DNA of 64,000 bases, from the NCBI GenBank assembly GCA_947646735.1, contig CANTFK010000055.1:177468-241467 (forward strand), read 5' to 3'. The notes beneath the pieces are model-generated. The model ran no database searches. It worked only from the letters and a program-made list of their open reading frames with translations, and had not been told where the DNA came from. Source of the stretch: Peronospora farinosa (lineage: Eukaryota > Oomycota > Peronosporomycetes > Peronosporales > Peronosporaceae). Of the stretch, positions 50,565 through 64,000 are shown in pieces; the first letter of the stretch is position 1; each line of letters begins with the position of its first letter. A program made the position numbers and the translations under genes.

Positions 50565-51432
50565 AACTGACTGATATGGATGATGTGGCTCCTAGATGCT
50601 TGGCAACGACGCAAGTATATCTACCGATGTCTGCCAACGGTGCCGGACAGTCTGAAAGAGTCACACGCGTGCACTCTGCCCGGACCGACATTCCGCGCCA
50701 TCTACCGACTCTTCACTCCACAGATATGCCCACTTAAGTCTGGACAGACCGCTGTCTTCACAACGTGTTGTCATCGCGTCGATACGAATAACAGCCACAA
50801 AACGCGTGCACCACTGGCGTATCATACCACTGTGCACGCTGTGTAGATGGTAGTTGCGTCTTAATGGTCGCACAACAGCCGTTCTCATTGGTTCAAGCAT
50901 GACGAGACTTGATCCTTGGGTCACCTCTCACAACTGACTGATATGGATGATGTGGCTCCTAGATGCTTGGCAACGACGCAAGTATATCTACCGATGTCTG
51001 CCAACGGTGCAGGACAGTCTGAAAGAGTCACACGCGTGCACTCTGCCCGGACCGACATTCCGCGCCATCTACCGACTCTGCACTCCACAGATATGCCCAC
51101 TTAAGTCTGGACAGACCGCTGTCTTCACAACGTGTTGTCATCGCGTCGATACGAATAACAGCCACAAAACGCGTGCACCACTGGCGTATCATACCACTGT
51201 GCACGCTGTGTAGATGGTAGTTGCGTCTTAATGGTCGCACAACAGCCGTTCTCATTGGTTCAAGCATGACGAGACTTGATCCTTGGGTCACCTCTCACAA
51301 CTGACTGATATGGATGATGTGGCTCCTAGATGCTTGGCAACGACGCAAAATATAGCTACCGATGTCTGCAAACGGTGCAGGACAGTCTGAAAGCCAGATG
51401 ACGTCAGATATGGTCAAAACGATGCAGCAAGT

Positions 51433-51436
51433 AAAA
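51433..51436 (-). terminator. Pol III T4 terminator, tRNA copy 1
   Basis: Four T on the minus strand, 22 bases after the tRNA 3' end; the same spacing is found in all four copies. Confidence 0.65.
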
Positions 51437-51458
51437 CGCATTACGGGCGGATAAGCGA

Positions 51459-51530
51459 TAGCACTTGTTGGTCTCGATCCAACGACCTTTGGGTTATGAG
51501 CCCAACACGCTTCCTCTGCGCCAAAGTGCT
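51459..51530 (-). tRNA. Initiator tRNA-Met (CAT), copy 1
   Basis: A 72-nt minus-strand gene with all four stems paired. Anticodon CAT sits in a loop closed by TTGGG/CCCAA, giving the three G:C pairs of initiators. It also has the A1:U72 pair, and A54 and A60 in the T loop (ATCGAGA). The A box TGGCGCAGAGG and the initiator-type B box GGATCGAGACC are intact. CCA is not encoded. TTTT follows at 51436-51433. Confidence 0.95.
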
Positions 51531-54500
51531 GCTCGGCACACATCATTACCCAAACACACACAAAATCAGCCAATGCAACACCCTCACACCACTACACCGA
51601 GTCACACGCGTGCACTCTGCCCGGACCGACATATCCGCGCCATCTACCGACTCTTCACTCCACAGATATGCCCACTTAAGTCTGGACAGACCGCTGTCTT
51701 CACAACGTGTTGTCATCGCGTCGATACGAATAACAGCCACAAAACGCGTGCACCACTGGCGTATCATACCACTGTGCACGCTGTGTAGATGGTAGTTGCG
51801 TCTTAATGGTCGCACAACAGCCGTTCTCATTGGTTCAAGCATGACGAGACTTGATCCTTGGGTCACCTCTCACAACTGACTGATATGGATGATGTGGCAC
51901 CTAGATGCTTGGCAACGACGCAAGTATATCTACCGATGTCTGCCAACGGTGCCGGACAGTCTGAAAGAGTCACACGCGTGCACTCTTCCCGGACCGACAT
52001 TCCGCGCCATCTACCGACTCTTCACTCCACAGATATGCCCACTTAAGTCTGGACAGACCGCTGTCTTCACAACGTGTTGTCATCGCGTCGATACGAATAA
52101 CAGCCACAAAACGCGTGCACCACTGGCGTATCATACCACTGTGCACGCTGTGTAGATGGTAGTTGCGTCTTAATGGTCGCACAACAGCCGTTCTCATTGG
52201 TTCAAGCATGACGAGACTTGATCCTTGGGTCACCTCTCACAACTGACTGATATGGATGATGTGGCTCCTAGATGCTTGGCAACGACGCAAGTATATCTAC
52301 CGATGTCTGCCAACGGTGCCGGACAGTCTGAAAGAGTCACACGCGTGCACTCTTCCCGGACCGACATTCCGCGCCATCTACCGACTCTTCACTCCACAGA
52401 TATGCCCACTTAAGTCTGGACAGACCGCTGTCTTCACAACGTGTTGTCATCGCGTCGATACGAATAACAGCCACAAAACGCGTGCACCACTGGCGTATCA
52501 TACCACTGTGCACGCTGTGTAGATGGTAGTTGCGTCTTAATGGTCGCACAACAGCCGTTCTCATTGGTTCAAGCATGACGAGACTTGATCCTTGGGTCAC
52601 CTCTCACAACTGACTGATATGGATGATGTGGCTCCTAGATGCTTGGCAACGACGCAAGTATATCTACCGATGTCTGCCAACGGTGCCGGACAGTCTGAAA
52701 GAGTCACACGCGTGCACTCTTCCCGGACCGACATTCCGCGCCATCTACCGACTCTTCACTCCACAGATATGCCCACTTAAGTCTGGACAGACCGCTGTCT
52801 TCACAACGTGTTGTCATCGCGTCGATACGAATAACAGCAACAAAACGCGTGCACCACTGGCGTATCATACCACTGTGCACGCTGTGTAGATGGTAGTTGC
52901 GTCTTAATGGTCGCACAACAGCCGTTCTCATTGGTTCAAGCATGACGAGACTTGATCCTTGGGTCACCTCTCACAACTGACTGATATGGATGATGTGGCT
53001 CCTAGATGCTTGGCAACGACGCAAGTATATCTACCGATGTCTGCCAACGGTGCCGGACAGTCTGAAAGAGTCACACGCGTGCACTCTTCCCGGACCGACA
53101 TTCCGCGCCATCTACCGACTCTGCACTCCACAGATATGCCCACTTAAGTCTGGACAGACCGCTGTCTTCACAACGTGTTGTCATCGCGTCGATACGAATA
53201 ACAGCCACAAAACGCGTGCACCACTGGCGTATCATACCACTGTGCACGCTGTGTAGATGGTAGTTGCGTCTTAATGGTCGCACAACAGCCGTTCTCATTG
53301 GTTCAAGCATGACGAGACTTGATCCTTGGGTCACCTCTCACAACTGACTGATATGGATGATGTGGCTCCTAGATGCTTGGCAACGACGCAAGTATATCTA
53401 CCGATGTCTGCCAACGGTGCCGGACAGTCTGAAAGAGTCACACGCGTGCACTCTTCCCGGACCGACATTCCGCGCCATCTACCGACTCTTCACTCCACAG
53501 ATATGCCCACTTAAGTCTGGACAGACCGCTGTCTTCACAACGTGTTGTCATCGCGTCGATACGAATAACAGCCACAAAACGCGTGCACCACTGGCGTATC
53601 ATACCACTGTGCACGCTGTGTAGATGGTAGTTGCGTCTTAATGGTCGCACAACAGCCGTTCTCATTGGTTCAAGCATGACGAGACTTGATCCTTGGGTCA
53701 CCTCTCACAACTGACTGATATGGATGATGTGGCTCCTAGATGCTTGGCAACGACGCAAGTATAGCTACCGATGTCTGCCAACGGTGCCGGACAGTCTGAA
53801 AGAGTCACACGCGTGCACTCTTCCCGGACCGACATTCCGCGCCATCTACCGACTCTTCACTCCACAGATATGCCCACTTAAGTCTGGACAGACCGCTGTC
53901 TTCACAACGTGTTGTCATCGCGTCGATACGAATAACAGCAACAAAACGCGTGCACCACTGGCGTATCATACCACTGTGCACGCTGTGTAGATGGTAGTTG
54001 CGTCTTAATGGTCGCACAACAGCCGTTCTCATTGGTTCAAGCATGACGAGACTTGATCCTTGGGTCACCTCTCACAACTGACTGATATGGATGATGTGGC
54101 TCCTAGATGCTTGGCAACGACGCAAGTATATCTACCGATGTCTGCCAACGGTGCCGGACAGTCTGAAAGAGTCACACGCGTGCACTCTTCCCGGACCGAC
54201 ATTCCGCGCCATCTACCGACTCTTCACTCCACAGATATGCCCACTTAAGTCTGGACAGACCGCTGTCTTCACAACGTGTTGTCATCGCGTCGATACGAAT
54301 AACAGCCACAAAACGCGTGCACCACTGGCGTATCATACCACTGTGCACGCTGTGTAGATGGTAGTTGCGTCTTAATGGTCGCACAACAGCCGTTCTCATT
54401 GGTTCAAGCATGACGAGACTTGATCCTTGGGTCACCTCTCACAACTGACTGATATGGATGATGTGGCTCCTAGATGCTTGGCAACGACGCAAGTATATCT

Positions 54501-57500
54501 ACCGATGTCTGCCAACGGTGCCGGACAGTCTGAAAGAGTCACACGCGTGCACTCTTCCCGGACCGACATTCCGCGCCATCTACCGACTCTTCACTCCACA
54601 GATATGCCCACTTAAGTCTGGACAGACCGCTGTCTTCACAACGTGTTGTCATCGCGTCGATACGAATAACAGCCACAAAACGCGTGCACCACTGGCGTAT
54701 CATACCACTGTGCACGCTGTGTAGATGGTAGTTGCGTCTTAATGGTCGCACAACAGCCGTTCTCATTGGTTCAAGCATGACGAGACTTGATCCTTGGGTC
54801 ACCTCTCACAACTGACTGATATGGATGATGTGGCTCCTAGATGCTTGGCAACGACGCAAGTATAGCTACCGATGTCTGCCAACGGTGCCGGACAGTCTGA
54901 AAGAGTCACACGCGTGCACTCTTCCCGGACCGACATTCCGCGCCATCTACCGACTCTTCACTCCACAGATATGCCCACTTAAGTCTGGACAGACCGCTGT
55001 CTTCACAACGTGTTGTCATCGCGTCGATACGAATAACAGCCACAAAACGCGTGCACCACTGGCGTATCATACCACTGTGCACGCTGTGTAGATGGTAGTT
55101 GCGTCTTAATGGTCGCACAACAGCCGTTCTCATTGGTTCAAGCATGACGAGACTTGATCCTTGGGTCACCTCTCACAACTGACTGATATGGATGATGTGG
55201 CTCCTAGATGCTTGGCAACGACGCAAGTATATCTACCGATGTCTGCCAACGGTGCCGGACAGTCTGAAAGAGTCACACGCGTGCACTCTGCCCGGACCGA
55301 CATTCCGCGCCATCTACCGACTCTTCACTCCACAGATATGCCCACTTAAGTCTGGACAGACCGCTGTCTTCACAACGTGTTGTCATCGCGTCGATACGAA
55401 TAACAGCAACAAAACGCGTGCACCACTGGCGTATCATACCACTGTGCACGCTGTGTAGATGGTAGTTGCGTCTTAATGGTCGCACAACAGCCGTTCTCAT
55501 TGGTTCAAGCATGACGAGACTTGATCCTTGGGTCACCTCTCACAACTGACTGATATGGATGATGTGGCTCCTAGATGCTTGGCAACGACGCAAGTATATC
55601 TACCGATGTCTGCCAACGGTGCCGGACAGTCTGAAAGAGTCACACGCGTGCACTCTTCCCGGACCGACATTCCGCGCCATCTACCGACTCTTCACTCCAC
55701 AGATATGCCCACTTAAGTCTGGACAGACCGCTGTCTTCACAACGTGTTGTCATCGCGTCGATACGAATAACAGCAACAAAACGCGTGCACCACTGGCGTA
55801 TCATACCACTGTGCACGCTGTGTAGATGGTAGTTGCGTCTTAATGGTCGCACAACAGCCGTTCTCATTGGTTCAAGCATGACGAGACTTGATCCTTGGGT
55901 CACCTCTCACAACTGACTGATATGGATGATGTGGCTCCTAGATGCTTGGCAACGACGCAAGTATATCTACCGATGTCTGCCAACGGTGCCGGACAGTCTG
56001 AAAGAGTCACACGCGTGCACTCTGCCCGGACCGACATTCCGCGCCATCTACCGACTCTTCACTCCACAGATATGCCCACTTAAGTCTGGACAGACCGCTG
56101 TCTTCACAACGTGTTGTCATCGCGTCGATACGAATAACAGCAACAAAACGCGTGCACCACTGGCGTATCATACCACTGTGCACGCTGTGTAGATGGTAGT
56201 TGCGTCTTAATGGTCGCACAACAGCCGTTCTCATTGGTTCAAGCATGACGAGACTTGATCCTTGGGTCACCTCTCACAACTGACTGATATGGATGATGTG
56301 GCTCCTAGATGCTTGGCAACGACGCAAGTATAGCTACCGATGTCTGCCAACGGTGCCGGACAGTCTGAAAGAGTCACACGCGTGCACTCTTCCCGGACCG
56401 ACATTCCGCGCCATCTACCGACTCTTCACTCCACAGATATGCCCACTTAAGTCTGGACAGACCGCTGTCTTCACAACGTGTTGTCATCGCGTCGATACGA
56501 ATAACAGCAACAAAACGCGTGCACCACTGGCGTATCATACCACTGTGCACGCTGTGTAGATGGTAGTTGCGTCTTAATGGTCGCACAACAGCCGTTCTCA
56601 TTGGTTCAAGCATGACGAGACTTGATCCTTGGGTCACCTCTCACAACTGACTGATATGGATGATGTGGCTCCTAGATGCTTGGCAACGACGCAAGTATAG
56701 CTACCGATGTCTGCCAACGGTGCCGGACAGTCTGAAAGAGTCACACGCGTGCACTCTTCCCGGACCGACATTCCGCGCCATCTACCGACTCTTCACTCCA
56801 CAGATATGCCCACTTAAGTCTGGACAGACCGCTGTCTTCACAACGTGTTGTCATCGCGTCGATACGAATAACAGCAACAAAACGCGTGCACCACTGGCGT
56901 ATCATACCACTGTGCACGCTGTGTAGATGGTAGTTGCGTCTTAATGGTCGCACAACAGCCGTTCTCATTGGTTCAAGCATGACGAGACTTGATCCTTGGG
57001 TCACCTCTCACAACTGACTGATATGGATGATGTGGCTCCTAGATGCTTGGCAACGACGCAAGTATATCTACCGATGTCTGCCAACGGTGCCGGACAGTCT
57101 GAAAGAGTCACACGCGTGCACTCTTCCCGGACCGACATTCCGCGCCATCTACCGACTCTTCACTCCACAGATATGCCCACTTAAGTCTGGACAGACCGCT
57201 GTCTTCACAACGTGTTGTCATCGCGTCGATACGAATAACAGCAACAAAACGCGTGCACCACTGGCGTATCATACCACTGTGCACGCTGTGTAGATGGTAG
57301 TTGCGTCTTAATGGTCGCACAACAGCCGTTCTCATTGGTTCAAGCATGACGAGACTTGATCCTTGGGTCACCTCTCACAACTGACTGATATGGATGATGT
57401 GGCTCCTAGATGCTTGGCAACGACGCAAGTATAGCTACCGATGTCTGCCAACGGTGCCGGACAGTCTGAAAGAGTCACACGCGTGCACTCTTCCCGGACC

Positions 57501-59372
57501 GACATTCCGCGCCATCTACCGACTCTTCACTCCACAGATATGCCCACTTAAGTCTGGACAGACCGCTGTCTTCACAACGTGTTGTCATCGCGTCGATACG
57601 AATAACAGCAACAAAACGCGTGCACCACTGGCGTATCATACCACTGTGCACGCTGTGTAGATGGTAGTTGCGTCTTAATGGTCGCACAACAGCCGTTCTC
57701 ATTGGTTCAAGCATGACGAGACTTGATCCTTGGGTCACCTCTCACAACTGACTGATATGGATGATGTGGCTCCTAGATGCTTGGCAACGACGCAAGTATA
57801 TCTACCGATGTCTGCCAACGGTGCCGGACAGTCTGAAAGAGTCACACGCGTGCACTCTTCCCGGACCGACATTCCGCGCCATCTACCGACTCTTCACTCC
57901 ACAGATATGCCCACTTAAGTCTGGACAGACCGCTGTCTTCACAACGTGTTGTCATCGCGTCGATACGAATAACAGCAACAAAACGCGTGCACCACTGGCG
58001 TATCATACCACTGTGCACGCTGTGTAGATGGTAGTTGCGTCTTAATGGTCGCACAACAGCCGTTCTCATTGGTTCAAGCATGACGAGACTTGATCCTTGG
58101 GTCACCTCTCACAACTGACTGATATGGATGATGTGGCTCCTAGATGCTTGGCAACGACGCAAGTATATCTACCGATGTCTGCCAACGGTGCCGGACAGTC
58201 TGAAAGAGTCACACGCGTGCACTCTTCCCGGACCGACATTCCGCGCCATCTACCGACTCTTCACTCCACAGATATGCCCACTTAAGTCTGGACAGACCGC
58301 TGTCTTCACAACGTGTTGTCATCGCGTCGATACGAATAACAGCAACAAAACGCGTGCACCACTGGCGTATCATACCACTGTGCACGCTGTGTAGATGGTA
58401 GTTGCGTCTTAATGGTCGCACAACAGCCGTTCTCATTGGTTCAAGCATGACGAGACTTGATCCTTGGGTCACCTCTCACAACTGACTGATATGGATGATG
58501 TGGCTCCTAGATGCTTGGCAACGACGCAAGTATAGCTACCGATGTCTGCCAACGGTGCCGGACAGTCTGAAAGAGTCACACGCGTGCACTCTGCCCGGAC
58601 CGACATTCCGCGCCATCTACCGACTCTTCACTCCACAGATATGCCCACTTAAGTCTGGACAGACCGCTGTCTTCACAACGTGTTGTCATCGCGTCGATAC
58701 GAATAACAGCAACAAAACGCGTGCACCACTGGCGTATCATACCACTGTGCACGCTGTGTAGATGGTAGTTGCGTCTTAATGGTCGCACAACAGCCGTTCT
58801 CATTGGTTCAAGCATGACGAGACTTGATCCTTGGGTCACCTCTCACAACTGACTGATATGGATGATGTGGCTCCTAGATGCTTGGCAACGACGCAAGTAT
58901 ATCTACCGATGTCTGCCAACGGTGCCGGACAGTCTGAAAGAGTCACACGCGTGCACTCTGCCCGGACCGACATTCCGCGCCATCTACCGACTCTGCACTC
59001 CACAGATATGCCCACTTAAGTCTGGACAGACCGCTGTCTTCACAACGTGTTGTCATCGCGTCGATACGAATAACAGCAACAAAACGCGTGCACCACTGGC
59101 GTATCATACCACTGTGCACGCTGTGTAGATGGTAGTTGCGTCTTAATGGTCGCACAACAGCCGTTCTCATTGGTTCAAGCATGACGAGACTTGATCCTTG
59201 GGTCACCTCTCACAACTGACTGATATGGATGATGTGGCTCCTAGATGCTTGGCAACGACGCAAAGTATAGCTACTATGTCTGCAAACGGTGCAGGACAGT
59301 CTGAAAGCCAGATGACGTCAGATGTGGTCAAAACGATGCAGCAAGTAAAACGCATTACGGGCGGATAAGCGA

Positions 59373-59444
59373 TAGCACTTGTTGGTCTCGATCCAACGAC
59401 CTTTGGGTTATGAGCCCAACACGCTTCCTCTGCGCCAAAGTGCT
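59373..59444 (-). tRNA. Initiator tRNA-Met (CAT), copy 2
   Basis: Identical to copy 1 over all 72 bases, in the second long satellite unit (59229-59802). TTTT at 59350-59347. Confidence 0.95.
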
Positions 59445-59946
59445 GCTCGGCACACATCATTACCCAAACACACACAAAATCAGCCAATGCAACACCCTCA
59501 CACCACTACACCGAGTCACACGCGTGCACTCTGCCCGGACCGACATATCCGCGCCATCTACCGACTCTTCACTCCACAGATATGCCCACTTAAGTCTGGA
59601 CAGACCGCTGTCTTCACAACGTGTTGTCATCGCGTCGATACGAATAACAGCAACAAAACGCGTGCACCACTGGCGTATCATACCACTGTGCACGCTGTGT
59701 AGATGGTAGTTGCGTCTTAATGGTCGCACAACAGCCGTTCTCATTGGTTCAAGCATGACGAGACTTGATCCTTGGGTCACCTCTCACAACTGACTGATAT
59801 GGATGATGTGGCTCCTAGATGCTTGGCAACGACGCAAGTATATCTACCGATGTCTGCAAACGGTGCAGGACAGTCTGAAAGCCAGATGACGTCAGATGTG
59901 GTCAAAACGATGCAGCAAGTAAAACGCATTACGGGCGGATAAGCGA

Positions 59947-60018
59947 TAGCACTTGTTGGTCTCGATCCAACGACCTTTGGGTTATGAGCCCAACACGCTT
60001 CCTCTGCGCCAAAGTGCT
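59947..60018 (-). tRNA. Initiator tRNA-Met (CAT), copy 3
   Basis: Identical to copy 1, in the long unit 59803-60376. TTTT at 59924-59921. Confidence 0.95.
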
Positions 60019-60521
60019 GCTCGGCACACATCATTACCCAAACACACACAAAATCAGCCAATGCAACACCCTCACACCACTACACCGAGTCACACGCGTG
60101 CACTCTGCCCGGACCGACATATCCGCGCCATCTACCGACTCTGCACTCCACAGATATGCCCACTTAAGTCTGGACAGACCGCTGTCTTCACAACGTGTTG
60201 TCATCGCGTCGATACGAATAACAGCAACAAAACGCGTGCACCACTGGCGTATCATACCACTGTGCACGCTGTGTAGATGGTAGTTGCGTCTTAATGGTCG
60301 CACAACAGCCGTTCTCATTGGTTCAAGCATGACGAGACTTGATCCTTGGGTCACCTCTCACAACTGACTGATATGGATGATGTGGCTCCTAGATGCTTGG
60401 CAACGACGCAAAGTATAGCTACCGATGTCTGCAAACGGTGCAGGACAGTCTGAAAGCCAGATGACGTCAGATGTGGTCAAAACGATGCAGCAAGTAAAAC
60501 GCATTACGGGCGGATAAGCGA

Positions 60522-60593
60522 TAGCACTTGTTGGTCTCGATCCAACGACCTTTGGGTTATGAGCCCAACACGCTTCCTCTGCGCCAAAGTGCT
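60522..60593 (-). tRNA. Initiator tRNA-Met (CAT), copy 4
   Basis: Identical to copy 1, in the long unit 60377-60950. TTTT at 60499-60496. Confidence 0.95.
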
Positions 60594-63500
60594 GCTCGGC
60601 ACACATCATTACCCAAACACACACAAAATCAGCCAATGCAACACCCTCACACCACTACACCGAGTCACACGCGTGCACTCTGCCCGGACCGACAATCCGC
60701 GCCATCTACCGACTCTTCACTCCACAGATATGCCCACTTAAGTCTGGACAGACCGCTGTCTTCACAACGTGTTGTCATCGCGTCGATACGAATAACAGCA
60801 ACAAAACGCGTGCACCACTGGCGTATCATACCACTGTGCACGCTGTGTAGATGGTAGTTGCGTCTTAATGGTCGCACAACAGCCGTTCTCATTGGTTCAA
60901 GCATGACGAGACTTGATCCTTGGGTCACCTCTCACAACTGACTGATATGGATGATGTGGCTCCTAGATGCTTGGCAACGACGCAAGTATATCTACCGATG
61001 TCTGCCAACGGTGCCGGACAGTCTGAAAGAGTCACACGCGTGCACTCTGCCCGGACCGACATTCCGCGCCATCTACCGACTCTGCACTCCACAGATATGC
61101 CCACTTAAGTCTGGACAGACCGCTGTCTTCACAACGTGTTGTCATCGCGTCGATACGAATAACAGCCACAAAACGCGTGCACCACTGGCGTATCATACCA
61201 CTGTGCACGCTGTGTAGATGGTAGTTGCGTCTTAATGGTCGCACAACAGCCGTTCTCATTGGTTCAAGCATGACGAGACTTGATCCTTGGGTCACCTCTC
61301 ACAACTGACTGATATGGATGATGTGGCTCCTAGATGCTTGGCAACGACGCAAGTATATCTACCGATGTCTGCCAACGGTGCCGGACAGTCTGAAAGAGTC
61401 ACACGCGTGCACTCTTCCCGGACCGACATTCCGCGCCATCTACCGACTCTTCACTCCACAGATATGCCCACTTAAGTCTGGACAGACCGCTGTCTTCACA
61501 ACGTGTTGTCATCGCGTCGATACGAATAACAGCAACAAAACGCGTGCACCACTGGCGTATCATACCACTGTGCACGCTGTGTAGATGGTAGTTGCGTCTT
61601 AATGGTCGCACAACAGCCGTTCTCATTGGTTCAAGCATGACGAGACTTGATCCTTGGGTCACCTCTCACAACTGACTGATATGGATGATGTGGCTCCTAG
61701 ATGCTTGGCAACGACGCAAGTATATCTACCGATGTCTGCCAACGGTGCCGGACAGTCTGAAAGAGTCACACGCGTGCACTCTTCCCGGACCGACATTCCG
61801 CGCCATCTACCGACTCTTCACTCCACAGATATGCCCACTTAAGTCTGGACAGACCGCTGTCTTCACAACGTGTTGTCATCGCGTCGATACGAATAACAGC
61901 AACAAAACGCGTGCACCACTGGCGTATCATACCACTGTGCACGCTGTGTAGATGGTAGTTGCGTCTTAATGGTCGCACAACAGCCGTTCTCATTGGTTCA
62001 AGCATGACGAGACTTGATCCTTGGGTCACCTCTCACAACTGACTGATATGGATGATGTGGCTCCTAGATGCTTGGCAACGACGCAAGTATAGCTACCGAT
62101 GTCTGCCAACGGTGCCGGACAGTCTGAAAGAGTCACACGCGTGCACTCTTCCCGGACCGACATTCCGCGCCATCTACCGACTCTTCACTCCACAGATATG
62201 CCCACTTAAGTCTGGACAGACCGCTGTCTTCACAACGTGTTGTCATCGCGTCGATACGAATAACAGCAACAAAACGCGTGCACCACTGGCGTATCATACC
62301 ACTGTGCACGCTGTGTAGATGGTAGTTGCGTCTTAATGGTCGCACAACAGCCGTTCTCATTGGTTCAAGCATGACGAGACTTGATCCTTGGGTCACCTCT
62401 CACAACTGACTGATATGGATGATGTGGCTCCTAGATGCTTGGCAACGACGCAAGTATATCTACCGATGTCTGCCAACGGTGCCGGACAGTCTGAAAGAGT
62501 CACACGCGTGCACTCTTCCCGGACCGACATTCCGCGCCATCTACCGACTCTTCACTCCACAGATATGCCCACTTAAGTCTGGACAGACCGCTGTCTTCAC
62601 AACGTGTTGTCATCGCGTCGATACGAATAACAGCAACAAAACGCGTGCACCACTGGCGTATCATACCACTGTGCACGCTGTGTAGATGGTAGTTGCGTCT
62701 TAATGGTCGCACAACAGCCGTTCTCATTGGTTCAAGCATGACGAGACTTGATCCTTGGGTCACCTCTCACAACTGACTGATATGGATGATGTGGCTCCTA
62801 GATGCTTGGCAACGACGCAAAGTATAGCTACCGATGTCTGCCAACGGTGCCGGACAGTCTGAAAGAGTCACACGCGTGCACTCTTCCCGGACCGACATTC
62901 CGCGCCATCTACCGACTCTTCACTCCACAGATATGCCCACTTAAGTCTGGACAGACCGCTGTCTTCACAACGTGTTGTCATCGCGTCGATACGAATAACA
63001 GCAACAAAACGCGTGCACCACTGGCGTATCATACCACTGTGCACGCTGTGTAGATGGTAGTTGCGTCTTAATGGTCGCACAACAGCCGTTCTCATTGGTT
63101 CAAGCATGACGAGACTTGATCCTTGGGTCACCTCTCACAACTGACTGATATGGATGATGTGGCTCCTAGATGCTTGGCAACGACGCAAGTATATCTACCG
63201 ATGTCTGCCAACGGTGCCGGACAGTCTGAAAGAGTCACACGCGTGCACTCTTCCCGGACCGACATTCCGCGCCATCTACCGACTCTGCACTCCACAGATA
63301 TGCCCACTTAAGTCTGGACAGACCGCTGTCTTCACAACGTGTTGTCATCGCGTCGATACGAATAACAGCCACAAAACGCGTGCACCACTGGCGTATCATA
63401 CCACTGTGCACGCTGTGTAGATGGTAGTTGCGTCTTAATGGTCGCACAACAGCCGTTCTCATTGGTTCAAGCATGACGAGACTTGATCCTTGGGTCACCT

Positions 63501-64000
63501 CTCACAACTGACTGATATGGATGATGTGGCTCCTAGATGCTTGGCAACGACGCAAGTATAGCTACCGATGTCTGCCAACGGTGCCGGACAGTCTGAAAGA
63601 GTCACACGCGTGCACTCTGCCCGGACCGACATTCCGCGCCATCTACCGACTCTTCACTCCACAGATATGCCCACTTAAGTCTGGACAGACCGCTGTCTTC
63701 ACAACGTGTTGTCATCGCGTCGATACGAATAACAGCAACAAAACGCGTGCACCACTGGCGTATCATACCACTGTGCACGCTGTGTAGATGGTAGTTGCGT
63801 CTTAATGGTCGCACAACAGCCGTTCTCATTGGTTCAAGCATGACGAGACTTGATCCTTGGGTCACCTCTCACAACTGACTGATATGGATGATGTGGCTCC
63901 TAGATGCTTGGCAACGACGCAAGTATAGCTACCGATGTCTGCCAACGGTGCAGGACAGTCTGAAAGAGTCACACGCGTGCACTCTTCCCGGACCGACATT

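Larger units (their letters stand above)
50565..64000. repeat. Satellite array, 367-bp unit, with four tRNA-bearing long units
   Basis: Thirty-four complete units and one partial follow head to tail, taking ATGATGTGGCTCC as the register point (50580, 50947, 51314, 51889 and so on). Thirty units are 367-368 bp. Four are 574-575 bp (from 51314, 59229, 59803 and 60377) because of an extra 207-208 bp containing a tRNA gene. Units are almost identical; variation is at a few sites (CAGCCAC/CAGCAAC, TATATC/TATAGC, TGCCCGG/TTCCCGG). CAGCCAC is common on the left and CAGCAAC on the right. The array continues past the window end. Confidence 0.95.

Noticed and set aside
50580..63787. Repeated open frames of 87-88 codons on both strands in every satellite unit
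   Set aside because: The unit is 367 bp, not a multiple of three, there is no family match or signal sequence, and near-identity between units keeps any chance frame open in all copies. Treated as non-coding.

Overview
The window looks like an oomycete nuclear genome, most likely Phytophthora or a close relative. The evidence is the intron-poor gene style, a secreted pectin-acetylesterase/Notum-type gene, and above all the Ty3/gypsy families, one of which has two RNase H domains. The species is inferred, not proved. Only about five resident genes are visible in 64 kb; the rest is nested transposons and one large satellite array.

Layout. 1-17,096: two nested copies of one Ty3/gypsy family (family A). 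The inner copy (2,008-14,371) has two LTRs, a 4-bp target duplication GCTT, decayed gag-pol with a dead retroviral-type RNase H followed by a second RNase HI-type domain, a chromodomain, and an uninterrupted 650-codon antisense ORF between pol and the 3' LTR. It sits inside the antisense ORF of the outer copy (1-2,007 plus 14,376-17,096). 17,097-18,539: antisense gag-protease fragment of family C. 18,540-25,756: family B chromodomain element with both LTRs. 25,757-28,773: 5' half of a family D element on the minus strand. 29,472-32,717: a subtilisin-like protease with a membrane anchor and two C-terminal C2H2 fingers. 33,636-42,076: family C element, its 5' end replaced by a reversed family A solo LTR. 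42,077-42,851: hAT transposase remnant. 43,230-48,924: minus-strand gene cluster (torsin-like degenerate AAA+ membrane protein, broken genes, a type II membrane protein, pectin-acetylesterase/Notum hydrolase). 49,960-50,290: relic LTR. 50,565-64,000: tandem satellite with a 367-bp unit, running off the window end; four longer units (about 574 bp) each carry a perfect initiator tRNA-Met gene.

How things connect. The tRNA in the satellite is the species whose 3' end matches the primer-binding sites of the B, D and relic LTR elements. Families A and C (and perhaps B) carry antisense ORFs near the 3' end of pol. With its dual RNase H and antisense ORF, family A resembles the plant Tat/Ogre lineage. 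The most unexpected signal is a dense series of short perfect hairpins through the coding DNA of families D, B and C, far more than chance allows and not seen to the same degree in family A.

All element reading frames except the family A antisense ORF carry stops or frameshifts, so the elements in this window are probably not autonomous.
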